This document shows positions 16,671 to 24,501 of a DNA stretch of 29,020 nt, one piece after another. Under the pieces are notes generated by a model. The model was not told where the DNA came from, did not search any database, and worked only from the letters and a program-made list of their open reading frames with translations. How positions within the stretch are numbered: position 1 is the stretch's first letter; every line of letters begins with the position of its first letter. The stretch comes from JAUICS01 sp964384335 (GTDB lineage: Bacteria > Pseudomonadota > Alphaproteobacteria > Micavibrionales > Micavibrionaceae): assembly GCA_964384335.1 (NCBI GenBank), contig CAYLKN010000024.1:1-29020 (forward strand). Direction: 5' to 3'. The position numbers were made by a program, and so were the translations under genes.

Positions 16671-17576
16671 TCAGTTGTTCGGATAGGCTTTGTACCTTGA
16701 TGAAGAAGGGTCAACTCTTCTTTCCCCGCGGACGGGGATGTTTTGAACACCTTCCCGAGACAATGATCTCACAAAATTGGTGGGATTGCCAGTTGTGGTT
16801 TGCGTTTTTGCGATCTCCTTGTATATTTCTCCCACAGCAATATCGGAGATCCAGTTGCTGCTTTGTTTTTCTCCATCCTCGCCAAGGGGACGCAAGGCCA
16901 GGCTCATGGTTCCCATATTTCCTGCCAGCATTAATTTGCGCGCGCCTACATCATCAACTTCAAGAGTCGCCGTGCGGCCGACACGTGCACCTTTTTCAGG
17001 CCTCTCCGGGTTTTGGTCAATTGCAAGAACCTTAACATTACGCATGACTATCTGACTGGCAAAGCGGTTCACCATATGCTGGATCGTTGCGTCATCTCCT
17101 GCGCGGGGTCTGACTGCAAATGTGACAATGACATCGACATAATCACCCGGTGTAATAAATCCGCCTGCAAGCGTGGAAGCCGATACTTCGATGGCAACTG
17201 CCCGCATACCCGCTTCAAGGCGGGCCGACATGATATCTTTGTTCTGCAGTATGGCGTTGTTAAAAACAGCCTCCCCGGCCGGAACTCTTCTGACCAGTCG
17301 CGCTTTGTCAAGCGCCTGAGAGGGGCTTTGATTCCCTTTCCTGATAATCATACCTTCCACAACTTCATCTTTCGGTATTTCTTTCCATGAGGCCGTTTCA
17401 TCTGTGATTTCGGTTCCTGCGGAAAGATTAGAGGCTGCAATTAAAATTCCTGATGTGACAACTTCAGGCTGTTCAACCGGTTCCGGCTTTTTTGAAAAAC
17501 TCTGCATCATGAACACCGAGGCGCCCATGGTGAATACAAATCCGATCAGAATTATAATGAGTGTTTTTTTGTTCAT
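16671..17576 (-). CDS. cpaB: CpaB/RcpC, SAF-domain pilus assembly protein
   Basis: 301 aa. An N-terminal membrane anchor (about 5-27) precedes a SAF domain (about 42-105: GILIAASNLSAGTEITDE, VRRVPAGEAVFNNAIL) and the RcpC region (RAVAIEVSASTLAGGFITPGDYVDVIVTF, then VRNVKVLAIDQ-like NVKVLAIDQNPE). CpaB/RcpC works in the periplasm with the secretin. AGGAGA lies 7 nt upstream of the ATG. 66 nt separate it from cpaA and 11 nt from cpaC. Confidence 0.94.
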   Translation of the reverse strand: MNKKTLIIILIGFVFTMGASVFMMQSFSKKPEPVEQPEVVTSGILIAASNLSAGTEITDETASWKEIPKDEVVEGMIIRKGNQSPSQALDKARLVRRVPAGEAVFNNAILQNKDIMSARLEAGMRAVAIEVSASTLAGGFITPGDYVDVIVTFAVRPRAGDDATIQHMVNRFASQIVMRNVKVLAIDQNPERPEKGARVGRTATLEVDDVGARKLMLAGNMGTMSLALRPLGEDGEKQSSNWISDIAVGEIYKEIAKTQTTTGNPTNFVRSLSREGVQNIPVRGERRVDPSSSRYKAYPNN

Positions 17577-17642
17577 CTTACTTCTCCTGTACCCGTGACA
17601 TTAATATCATGTAAAATCTTAACAATTAGTATTTTCCCATAA

Positions 17643-18182
17643 TCAGAATGCCTGCGCCTTTATAAGCGTATGCCATATATCCGACTGAGAGGCTGCGACA
17701 ACAGCTCCGCCCATTATCGCTATGCCATATGGCAGATTACTTTCCCCCTGCTGGAGCCGGCAGATCCATCCGTCTTCGGGTGGATGCTGAAAGGGTTTTG
17801 CTTTTTTTATGTAGAGGGCTGAAAGTCCCAGCAGGCCGCCACTTACAGCCATCCAGAACAACAGGGGCTGCAAGCCTGGCAACCCGGTCCATAAGGCAAA
17901 GACAGCCAACAGTTTTGAATCGCCCGCCCCAAAAATTTTTAACCAGAAAAGAACAAAAGTAATGACCAGAACAATTCCGCCTGCAATAAAATTATGTAAT
18001 ATTGGTGTGAAATACTCTAAACCGCCAAATGCAAAATCAGCTAATACTGCCAATCCAAATAAACTCATGACAGTCAACGGAACGAAATTTGGTATTTTCA
18101 GAAAACGAAAATCATTGAATGCGCCGTATATGCCGAAGCCAAGGCTGATTATCAGGAGGAATGAAATAATAAGTATATCCAT
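17643..18182 (-). CDS. cpaA: CpaA/TadV prepilin peptidase (A24 family)
   Basis: 179 aa with about five or six membrane spans. The two catalytic aspartates of the family are visible: Asp24 in AFNDFRFLKIPN and Asp88 in the GAGDSK motif. It lacks the N-terminal methylase domain of PilD, as is normal for TadV. It cleaves and matures Flp and probably the TadE-type pseudopilins. The gene lies downstream of a terminator after flp, so it is likely expressed by readthrough at a lower level than the major pilin. Confidence 0.95.
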   Translation of the reverse strand: MDILIISFLLIISLGFGIYGAFNDFRFLKIPNFVPLTVMSLFGLAVLADFAFGGLEYFTPILHNFIAGGIVLVITFVLFWLKIFGAGDSKLLAVFALWTGLPGLQPLLFWMAVSGGLLGLSALYIKKAKPFQHPPEDGWICRLQQGESNLPYGIAIMGGAVVAASQSDIWHTLIKAQAF

Positions 18183-18233
18183 TTTAACTTTTTCTCAATT
18201 TATACAGTTAAATTTCAGTCCGGTCGTCCCTGT

Positions 18234-18268
18234 CAAAAAGTAAGCCCGCCGATTTCTATGACGGGCTT
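18234..18268 (-). terminator. intrinsic terminator after flp
   Basis: On the minus strand, AAGCCCG (18268-18262) pairs with CGGGCTT (18248-18242) across a 13-nt loop, followed by ACTTTTT. It lies 57 nt after the flp stop and about 52 nt before cpaA, the usual place for a leaky terminator that lets pilin exceed machine genes. Confidence 0.75.
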
Positions 18269-18324
18269 CTCTTTGTAAATAGTTCGATATAAGAAACAAC
18301 TCGTGAATTGTTTCAGTTATATTA

Positions 18325-18516
18325 TCATTCCTGAGGCGGAGGGTTGTTCGCACCGTCAACTGCAGTTGCCACGTTGTCAAAAGTTTCACCGAGGTTACCG
18401 CCAAGTGTTGTAACGGCCCCGATAATAACAACTGCGATTAAAGCGGCGATAAGGCCGTATTCAAGTGCCGTTGCTCCATCTTCTTTTTTAAAGAATGATC
18501 TTATTAGTTTTAGCAT
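18325..18516 (-). CDS. flp: Flp major pilin
   Basis: 63 aa. A short basic leader ends at Gly14; the mature pilin would begin at ATALEYGLIAALIAVVIIGA. Glu19 (+5) and Tyr20 are the conserved Flp pair, inside the single hydrophobic helix. The tail ends in a short proline run (NNPPPQE). A textbook ribosome site AAGGAG lies 7 nt before the ATG. It is the first gene of the main tad operon and the fibre subunit for cpaA processing. Confidence 0.96.
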   Translation of the reverse strand: MLKLIRSFFKKEDGATALEYGLIAALIAVVIIGAVTTLGGNLGETFDNVATAVDGANNPPPQE

Positions 18517-18880
18517 GGTCCTACTCCTTAAGTTTGTTTGTGTTAATGGAATTTGTCCCTAACATATTTTCATATTAGCAGTAATCATCTTAATAAAAAG
18601 TTAATATGAGTAATAAAAATCATTTTTTTCTTCGTCGTTACTGTATCTTTAAACTTATTTTTTTATCATTTACATAAACTTTACAAATTAATTTACTTGG
18701 GAAATACTTTAATTGATATAAAAAATAAAAGAAAAAGAAGTTAAAACTTAATTGAAAAATTATGAAGAAAAGACTATGCCGGCCACTTGCAGGCTGAACC
18801 TTTGAACCTTAAAGCATTCAGCATGACTTTTACATATAAAGAAACGGCGCTGTGACACGCCGCTTCTTTTCTTGTCTTGT
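18517..18880. promoter_or_regulatory. AT-rich region upstream of flp, presumed promoter
   Basis: This 364-bp stretch holds no gene. Most of it (18540-18780) is very AT-rich, as in UP-element-like DNA before strongly expressed pilin genes. I could not choose one -35/-10 pair with confidence. The right-hand end carries the terminator of the upstream tadG-like gene, so flp should have its own promoter here. Confidence 0.5.
18836..18866 (-). terminator. intrinsic terminator after the tadG-like gene
   Basis: On the minus strand GAAGCGGCG (18866-18858) pairs with CGCCGTTTC (18849-18841), with one G-U pair and an 8-nt loop, followed by TTTATA. It closes the kinase-like/tadE/tadG transcription unit 15 nt after the stop and isolates it from flp. 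Confidence 0.8.
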
Positions 18881-20359
18881 TTAGCCGCTGATGTGCAGAT
18901 TGCTTATCTGCTTTCCAATCGTCTCAAAGACTTCAATCAGCTTATCCTGCGACGGGGCATCAAAATATTTTGAACTGTCCGTTGCACATCTTTTGAAAAT
19001 ATCTTTCGTAGACTCTGAAATTTTGGTTGAGAAGGTCACGGTATAGACCGTAATGCCCTTGTCTTTCATTAAACTGCATGTCTTCTTCATCCGGTCATTC
19101 ACTTCATCCTTTGCGCTGCCTTTGTTGGTCGTGCCAAGCACGCCATCTTCCAGCCTTTTGTAAGCCATGAAGTCCGAAAGCTTGCTGCTGTCCGTTCCCG
19201 GCTTTTTCCAGACCTGGTTTTCACCGTCCGTCATCATGACAATTGTTTTGGTCCATAACGGATCTTCATAGTTTGCGCCCTGCTGGAACGGAAATCCGGG
19301 TGAAAGAACCCGCCAGGCCCACGTCATCCCGAGATTGCCAAGTGTGCCGCCCCGGCACCAGTACTTAAGATCATGGGCCTGGGCAAGAAGAAAATTCTTG
19401 TCACTTGTCAAAGGAGTTATTGGGTTCGGGCATCCAAGATTTGGCGTGCGCCTGTCATTGCATTCGTTATAAGGCAGATTAAGATTTCCGCCCGTTGCCG
19501 CATCCCAATGATTGTCCTCGTTATCGAGAGGTGTATCTTCATACCAGAATGCATCCCAATATCCGCCGATGTTCGGGTGGGTGTCCTGATAATCGTGTGG
19601 ATAGTCCCTCGCCATAACACATCCCTGCCACTCCAGAGGATCGTTCGGGTCATAAATAACACTCGGACGTGCGGGTACCGGGTCAATGGTTGAAACAATA
19701 TTCGGCGCGATACTGCCGACATTCACAGTTGCAGAATAGGGGACAAGACCGATTCTGAGATCATCATGATCCTCAACGCGGTCAAATAAAATATTGATAA
19801 AGTTTACTGTAGCGGTCCTGAGGGCGCCGATATTATCATTTGACTGCATGGAACCTGTCACATCAAGTGCCAGTGCAACTTCGATGCCTCTTACTTCTCG
19901 CTTGACGCTGCATTCCGCGTGAAGAAATATAATCTCTTTTCCCAGAACGCTTGCAAACTGTGTTTTGTAAGCCAGTTTGAGCTTTCCTTTAAGGCTGTCT
20001 GCGCCGACAAGAGATTGATCCGAAGGAACGGGAAAGATATCAATAACTTTCAGTTCCCCAAAACGTTCTTCCGGAAAGTTGGCGTGCACAAAATTTCTGA
20101 AACGCTCCCTGACGGCTTCTTCTGTGTAAAGGCTTGTGGAGGCTGCGGTTGCGAGTGCCGCGGCGTCACAGGCTCTTACCAGCCTCTCTCTGGCCATATA
20201 GGCGTTTGTTATATCGATTCCAAGTCCTCCGGTTGCGAAAACGATCGGCAATGAAACGGCAAAAGTTATCAGTATGGCGGCTTTTGTCTCACGCCAGTAC
20301 TGAAGGCACACATTAAAAAGCTTTCGCTTGTCATTTTGATTGGTTTTCTTTTTTAACAT
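18881..20359 (-). CDS. tadG: TadG-like protein: Tad-type N-terminal helix plus von Willebrand A domain
   Basis: 492 aa. Residues about 27-75 are the TadG/TadE-like membrane helix region (AAILITFAVSLPIVFATGGLGIDITNAYMARERLVRACDAAALA). A VWA domain begins near 158 with MIDAS motif DVTGS (166-170), the middle Thr339 region, and VMMTDGEN (374-381). Between MIDAS elements a long insertion (about 225-335) is rich in Trp, Tyr, Asp and Pro and carries Cys247, 300, 310 and 335. TadG is a minor surface or periplasmic Tad component with a possible adhesive role. GAGG lies 8 nt upstream of the ATG. It is the last gene of its unit. Confidence 0.9.
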   Translation of the reverse strand: MLKKKTNQNDKRKLFNVCLQYWRETKAAILITFAVSLPIVFATGGLGIDITNAYMARERLVRACDAAALATAASTSLYTEEAVRERFRNFVHANFPEERFGELKVIDIFPVPSDQSLVGADSLKGKLKLAYKTQFASVLGKEIIFLHAECSVKREVRGIEVALALDVTGSMQSNDNIGALRTATVNFINILFDRVEDHDDLRIGLVPYSATVNVGSIAPNIVSTIDPVPARPSVIYDPNDPLEWQGCVMARDYPHDYQDTHPNIGGYWDAFWYEDTPLDNEDNHWDAATGGNLNLPYNECNDRRTPNLGCPNPITPLTSDKNFLLAQAHDLKYWCRGGTLGNLGMTWAWRVLSPGFPFQQGANYEDPLWTKTIVMMTDGENQVWKKPGTDSSKLSDFMAYKRLEDGVLGTTNKGSAKDEVNDRMKKTCSLMKDKGITVYTVTFSTKISESTKDIFKRCATDSSKYFDAPSQDKLIEVFETIGKQISNLHISG

Positions 20360-20391
20360 TTTCCGGTCCTCTTTTTTTATTTTAATGCGTT

Positions 20392-20961
20392 CTATAAATA
20401 GTTTTCGTTTTCAACCACGGCGTTTTTGCGTCCCCTGAAATAGGATGCCTCCCTTATTGTTATCGTCCCTGTAATGAATGCGGAAAACATAGGTGTATGT
20501 TCGTATGTGACAACCACCGCAAGGACACCTTCGCCCTCGGTGCCGAGCCCGAATGCATCTTCAACGACGTCCGGGTCTTCCGGCGTCATGTTATAGGTTT
20601 CCCGCCAGACAACATAAGGTTTATCAAGTTCGTCAAAAGATATACTGACAATATCAACACCCAGCTTATCCGCAGGCAGTGGATCAAGTGCCAGTTCAGC
20701 CGCTTTGATTGACTCGTCTATGTCCCCGGACTGCATCTGGGCTTTTCTGGTAAGAAGATCGGCTGTCATCTGCGCGGCGCGAGTGGCTTTCTGATTGCTC
20801 ATAAGGGCCATGCCGAGATCAAATGTTCCGATCATCATTGTGACCATGATCGGGAAGACGATGGCGGCTTCAATTGAAGAAACACCACATGTTTCCTGAA
20901 AAAACTTTTTAATTTTTGTAATCATCCACAAACCAGTTCTCTTAACTCTAAATCTTCTCAT
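20392..20961 (-). CDS. TadE/TadF-like pseudopilin (second)
   Basis: 189 aa from ATG 20961, which lies one base after the tadE stop; other in-frame ATGs are 20982 (overlapping tadE) and 20925 (giving the compact leader MITKIKKFFQETCG). No start has a clear ribosome site. The signature is CG/VSSIEAAIVFPIMVTMMIG: a leader ending in Gly, then Glu at +5 of a hydrophobic helix, as in TadE-like pseudopilins cleaved by TadV. The rest is a soluble domain of mixed strands. It is 32 nt before the tadG-like gene. It may correspond to TadF in position. Confidence 0.85.
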   Translation of the reverse strand: MRRFRVKRTGLWMITKIKKFFQETCGVSSIEAAIVFPIMVTMMIGTFDLGMALMSNQKATRAAQMTADLLTRKAQMQSGDIDESIKAAELALDPLPADKLGVDIVSISFDELDKPYVVWRETYNMTPEDPDVVEDAFGLGTEGEGVLAVVVTYEHTPMFSAFITGTITIREASYFRGRKNAVVENENYL

Positions 20962-20962
20962 T

Positions 20963-21535
20963 TTAATTTGACGGAAATTCATACGGTTCAGTTTGCATGA
21001 TCAGGGAGGATGTAAAACGAAACGCGCCGTCTTCCCCGCCTAAAATATTTCCTATAACCGGTGTTTTTACGTCGTAATTATAAATGACGCGTATCAGAAT
21101 AATCTCGCTGTTGCCGCCGGGTGTAAATGTGTTCCCCGGCTCGCCATCCTGGTTCAGCAATTCGCCGTCATCATTAAATTCCGGGGCCGGCTGCATCTGT
21201 GCCTCGTTAAAGGAACCGCCGCTGCCCAGGCTTGTAACCTGATACATTATATTGTCACAATCCACAAAAACGGATACTTCTTCGCATAGAACATCCTCGA
21301 ACATTGTCACGGCCTCTTCGGGAGTGGCTGCATTCTGAATCTGCCCTGTCAGAATATTTCTGGAAGCCGACATTACAGCACCCTCAAGGTTTGAGGAGGC
21401 GGCAAAAGCCAGTGTTATTTCGATTGTACCAAGCATGATCCAGATCATGGGCCCGACAAGTAAAGAGAATTCAATGGCGGTTACGCCATCGTCCTTCTTT
21501 TTCCAGCGTGCTAATGCGTCTAAAATAAATTTCAT
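20963..21535 (-). CDS. tadE: TadE-like pseudopilin (first)
   Basis: 190 aa from ATG 21535, which has GGAAACAGG upstream; a longer in-frame start at 21607 would add a cysteine-containing stretch with no sign of conservation. The leader MKFILDALARWKKKDDG ends at Gly17, then VTAIEFSLLVGPMIWIMLGTIE with Glu22 at +5, the TadE pattern. The distal half is acidic with an Asn/Gly/Asp-rich loop (FNDDGELLNQDGEPGN) and two cysteines (VLCEE, VDCDN). It is probably matured by cpaA and used as a minor pilin. The second TadE-like gene follows directly. Confidence 0.88.
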   Translation of the reverse strand: MKFILDALARWKKKDDGVTAIEFSLLVGPMIWIMLGTIEITLAFAASSNLEGAVMSASRNILTGQIQNAATPEEAVTMFEDVLCEEVSVFVDCDNIMYQVTSLGSGGSFNEAQMQPAPEFNDDGELLNQDGEPGNTFTPGGNSEIILIRVIYNYDVKTPVIGNILGGEDGAFRFTSSLIMQTEPYEFPSN

Positions 21536-21570
21536 GCCTGTTTCCGTTTTATTCCCTGTTCGTTTAATCC

Positions 21571-21620
21571 TTGCGCGCCAACATGTACTACAGAAATTCT
21601 GCAGCACTGTTACCGCGCAA
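21571..21620. promoter_or_regulatory. nested inverted repeats upstream of tadE
   Basis: TTGCGCG (21571-21577) is matched by CGCGCAA (21614-21620). Inside lies a 17-bp near-palindrome CTACAGAAATTCTGCAG (21588-21604). No T-run follows, so it is not a terminator. It lies in the 140-bp gap between the 172-aa gene and tadE and could be an operator or an mRNA structure. Role unknown. Confidence 0.4.
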
Positions 21621-21675
21621 TGTTTAGGGACAAACCTATAAGTCTTAAGATTAGGTTAAAAAGTTAAACAGGGGA

Positions 21676-22194
21676 TTAATTTTCTTCGGGATTTTCTTCA
21701 ACTTTGTCATTAATTGGGTAGCCAAAACGGTCCAGTGGATAATCGCCGGTTACCTCTTTTCCCCATCGTCTGATCAGTTCTTTTTGTTCGATTTCAATTT
21801 CTTTCAGTCTTCTTTCGCCGGCCTTCACCATGATGGAAGCTACAATTCCTGAAATTGCCCATTCAACAAGATATCCAAGAACAGCGGCGGCATATATAAT
21901 CACAATTGTCTGCGGATCTGTGATAAGTTCCATGCATTTATCAAGCTTTTCTTCCGCGTTGATAATTAAAAGTATGTAAGGATAACATCCGGCGAAGTTT
22001 AAAAAACCGACTGTAAGGCTTTTGACTTTTTCTTTTGTGTTGTCGATAAGCCCCGCAACAATCGTCGGTGCCATGCCCACAAGCATAAGTATTGCAACCG
22101 GTATGAAGGCGATAATTAAAAGAATTCCGCCGATAAGAAGTATCTGGCCGCGTATACCAAGTGGCTCCCTGTTTTTTAAAAACTGCATTTCCAC
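21676..22194 (-). CDS. multi-pass membrane protein, partner of the kinase-like gene
   Basis: 172 aa, family not recognised. Hydrophobic stretches lie at about 17-50 (one long or two close spans), 60-80 and 95-122, then a charged helix (GERRLKEIEIEQKELIRRWGKEV) and a polar tail TGDYPLDRFGYP ending in acidic residues. It begins one base after the stop of the 725-aa kinase-like gene, so translation is probably coupled and the two products may form a complex in the inner membrane. It is followed, after 140 bp, by the TadE-like genes. Association with Tad assembly is inferred from position. Confidence 0.75.
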   Translation of the reverse strand: MEMQFLKNREPLGIRGQILLIGGILLIIAFIPVAILMLVGMAPTIVAGLIDNTKEKVKSLTVGFLNFAGCYPYILLIINAEEKLDKCMELITDPQTIVIIYAAAVLGYLVEWAISGIVASIMVKAGERRLKEIEIEQKELIRRWGKEVTGDYPLDRFGYPINDKVEENPEEN

Positions 22195-22195
22195 C

Positions 22196-24373
22196 CTAGT
22201 TTAAAATCGAATTGATAGCCGACCCGTTTGAAAAAAACATAAAAGTTATCACAAGTATCAACAGAGCCGCCAGTATGCCCGAGCACATGGAGGCAATTTC
22301 ACGCCCGGTTCCCTTGCCGTATGTATCTTTATCACGCAGGTCGTTTTTAAGCGTGTAGTGTTCCTTTTTAAGCTCGTAATATTTTTTAAGGGCTTTTTTA
22401 TAGTCCTTGAAATCGTTATTAAAGACATCCCGGTCGTTGACGATAGTTGCTAGTCTAACAAGATCACCTTTCTTTCCGGCAACCTGAAGTTTATCCATCT
22501 GTTTTTTGCGCAGATCGCGGTCATGATATCTTTCCACAAAAGGTTTGATATAATTTACCATCCATTGAGAAAGATTATAAACGCCCGCCGTTTTTGTAAT
22601 TCGCTGGATAATCGCCAGAATATTCAGTGTTGCGACGACTTTCTTGTGGTATAAGTCAGTATTCATTTCAAGGAAATAATCGCTTACCGACCTGTTTTCA
22701 CGCACCGCCAGAAAAGCAACAACATGACGGTCCATAATTTCGCCGGGATCCTTGCCGGCTCCAATCATATGGTCCATTGCAAAAAGAAGATCTTCCGAGT
22801 TTTTAATGTAATAATCTGAAAATTTTTCGCTCAGGCACGGGACATTTTTATTAAGCGTGTAAAGGCAACGTTCAATACCAAAACCAATATTTGGGTTGTT
22901 TACAAAATTACGGCATTTTTCAAAATTACTGTGAAGGGATGCGGTTTCAAAATAAGGATCTTCCCTTATCGATAGCCAGAACGGAAGTTCCTTGTAGAGC
23001 AATATTTCAGCATAGACGTTCAAATTTTCATTTTTTGCAATTGCTTCTGCCAGAGCACTGCCTATGCCGTAGGGAAGAACTTTGGCTCCTTTGTACTGAA
23101 CCGGAAGACGTGGTTCCATGGCAGTGCTTACACGGCATAAAAGCCTTTCCTGGTAGGACGTGTTTTTGCCGAATTCCGCAGCGGAATTGATCGCGGTTAC
23201 GACACGCGCCTCGCATTTTTTATCTTCAACAGATCGTGATATCCATTGTACAAGACTGTTGTCATTAATAATTTCCAGCGCATGCGATGAATATTTTGTA
23301 AAATCAAAAGCCAGAATTTCGGGCCTGTAGTATTTTTTGTGGTCAAGGAAAATGGGCCGCGCCGCTTTATGTCTTTTGGTTGCCTGTTTGGGGCTGATGC
23401 GGGTGCCTTCAAGCCACTGGAAAATCTGTTCGATTTTAAGGCGCTGTGACGGGTCATCGTGCAAAAGTCCGCGTAGCAACTCAAGAACGCCGCCTGAAAA
23501 CCTGTCTTTATTCGTCATTGCAATGTAAGAGCCCATTTCCATCTTTGATTTTATGATCTCATCCTGTGTCATGTCTTTCATTGGATCTGCGCTTCGTAAA
23601 AAGATTGCAATGCAAATTCCAAAAGCGTACATGTCATTTGGGAAGTTTCCGATTCCGCGTCCGCTTGGCTGGGCAACTGCACGTTCTATCGGCGAATAAA
23701 GAGAGGGCTGGTTATAGGACGGCGGAACTGCAAGGCAATCTCCCAGAACGATGCGCTCAATAATCCCCCCTGTTTCGATATAATACATATTTTCAACGGA
23801 AATATTCCCGTGGGTAAGGTCTGCATTTTTCAGCTCCATAAGCCCGTTTGCCAGTGGTTTTATCACAAGGTTCGTAACGTCTTCCGCCTTCATATTGAAG
23901 GCAAGCTCAGGGCTTTTTTCGATTAGCGGCTGGCCCATATGGTTTTCATAAACAATCACATAGACATATTTTTTGAGAGGAGGCCAGTAAACAACGCCAT
24001 TACTGAACAAATGCAGCAGGCTGGTTGATTTCATAATCCTGTATGTTTCCATTTCATGAAAACGGGGAGCAAGATAATTTTTGCAGACATAGGCAAAAAG
24101 ATTTGGCACTTCCGGCGTATGTGCCGCGTAAGCTTCAACAGGGCCTGCGTCAAGTTCCGGCAGACGTTCATGGCACATAATCGTGATCTTGTCTTTAAGC
24201 TTCGTATACTGCTGATCTTCTGAGGATTGTCCGGAATTTTTAATTGCCGACATTCCGTCCGTATCTTTTGCAGATTTACCCTGTTTATTTTTTCCAGGTC
24301 TGGAATCCGATCTTATCTCAATACCGATTTCTCGAAGATCCTCTTCATCATCAATGTCTTCTGCTTCAGCCAT
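22196..24373 (-). CDS. C-terminally anchored protein kinase-like protein with degenerate catalytic motifs (likely pseudokinase)
   Basis: 725 aa. Residues 1-55 are acidic then basic and probably disordered. Residues about 60-322 look like a Ser/Thr kinase fold. VCKN (Lys98) is a candidate for the beta-3 lysine and HEMETYRIM for helix C. THGNISVENMYY (187-198) takes the place of HRDxKxxN: the catalytic Asp is Asn190, the Lys is Ser192, and Asn195 is kept. LGDCLA (210-215) replaces the DFG segment, keeping Asp212. Helix F is NDMYAFGICIAIFL (246-259), and the final helix is DDPSQRLKIEQIFQWLEG. No glycine loop is seen. Residues about 330-690 are helical with no recognised domain, and 694-714 form a single C-terminal membrane span. 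The kinase-like part would therefore face the cytoplasm. It heads the unit with the 172-aa protein and the tadE, tadE-like and tadG genes. Confidence 0.8.
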   Translation of the reverse strand: MAEAEDIDDEEDLREIGIEIRSDSRPGKNKQGKSAKDTDGMSAIKNSGQSSEDQQYTKLKDKITIMCHERLPELDAGPVEAYAAHTPEVPNLFAYVCKNYLAPRFHEMETYRIMKSTSLLHLFSNGVVYWPPLKKYVYVIVYENHMGQPLIEKSPELAFNMKAEDVTNLVIKPLANGLMELKNADLTHGNISVENMYYIETGGIIERIVLGDCLAVPPSYNQPSLYSPIERAVAQPSGRGIGNFPNDMYAFGICIAIFLRSADPMKDMTQDEIIKSKMEMGSYIAMTNKDRFSGGVLELLRGLLHDDPSQRLKIEQIFQWLEGTRISPKQATKRHKAARPIFLDHKKYYRPEILAFDFTKYSSHALEIINDNSLVQWISRSVEDKKCEARVVTAINSAAEFGKNTSYQERLLCRVSTAMEPRLPVQYKGAKVLPYGIGSALAEAIAKNENLNVYAEILLYKELPFWLSIREDPYFETASLHSNFEKCRNFVNNPNIGFGIERCLYTLNKNVPCLSEKFSDYYIKNSEDLLFAMDHMIGAGKDPGEIMDRHVVAFLAVRENRSVSDYFLEMNTDLYHKKVVATLNILAIIQRITKTAGVYNLSQWMVNYIKPFVERYHDRDLRKKQMDKLQVAGKKGDLVRLATIVNDRDVFNNDFKDYKKALKKYYELKKEHYTLKNDLRDKDTYGKGTGREIASMCSGILAALLILVITFMFFSNGSAINSILN

Positions 24374-24405
24374 TTGTAATCCGGACCATAATGTATTGTT
24401 TTAAG

Positions 24406-24411
24406 ATTATA
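24406..24411 (-). promoter_or_regulatory. candidate -10 box for the kinase-like/tadE/tadG unit
   Basis: A perfect TATAAT on the minus strand lies 32 bp before the start codon, giving a short leader. No good -35 is visible at 17 nt, so this is a tentative call. It supports separate transcription from the glmM-hisZ-purA operon upstream. Confidence 0.35.
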
Positions 24412-24445
24412 TTAGCATCAAATCGTTAAAAGGGATATAACACTG

Positions 24446-24463
24446 CCGGGCCTCAGGGCCTGG
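24446..24463. other. GC-rich hairpin between purA and the kinase-like gene
   Basis: CCGGGCC (24446-24452) pairs with GGCCTGG (24457-24463) around TCAG, with one G-T pair in plus orientation. No T-run follows on either strand, so it is at best part of a factor-dependent end for purA. Confidence 0.4.
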
Positions 24464-24501
24464 GCTTGCACAGAAAAGAATAGAAAACCTGAGACTCTTT
24501 A

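Noticed and set aside
21536..21607. Longer start for tadE at 21607
   Set aside because: It adds a cysteine-containing stretch in front of the typical TadE leader and overlaps the inverted repeats; ATG 21535 has a better ribosome site.
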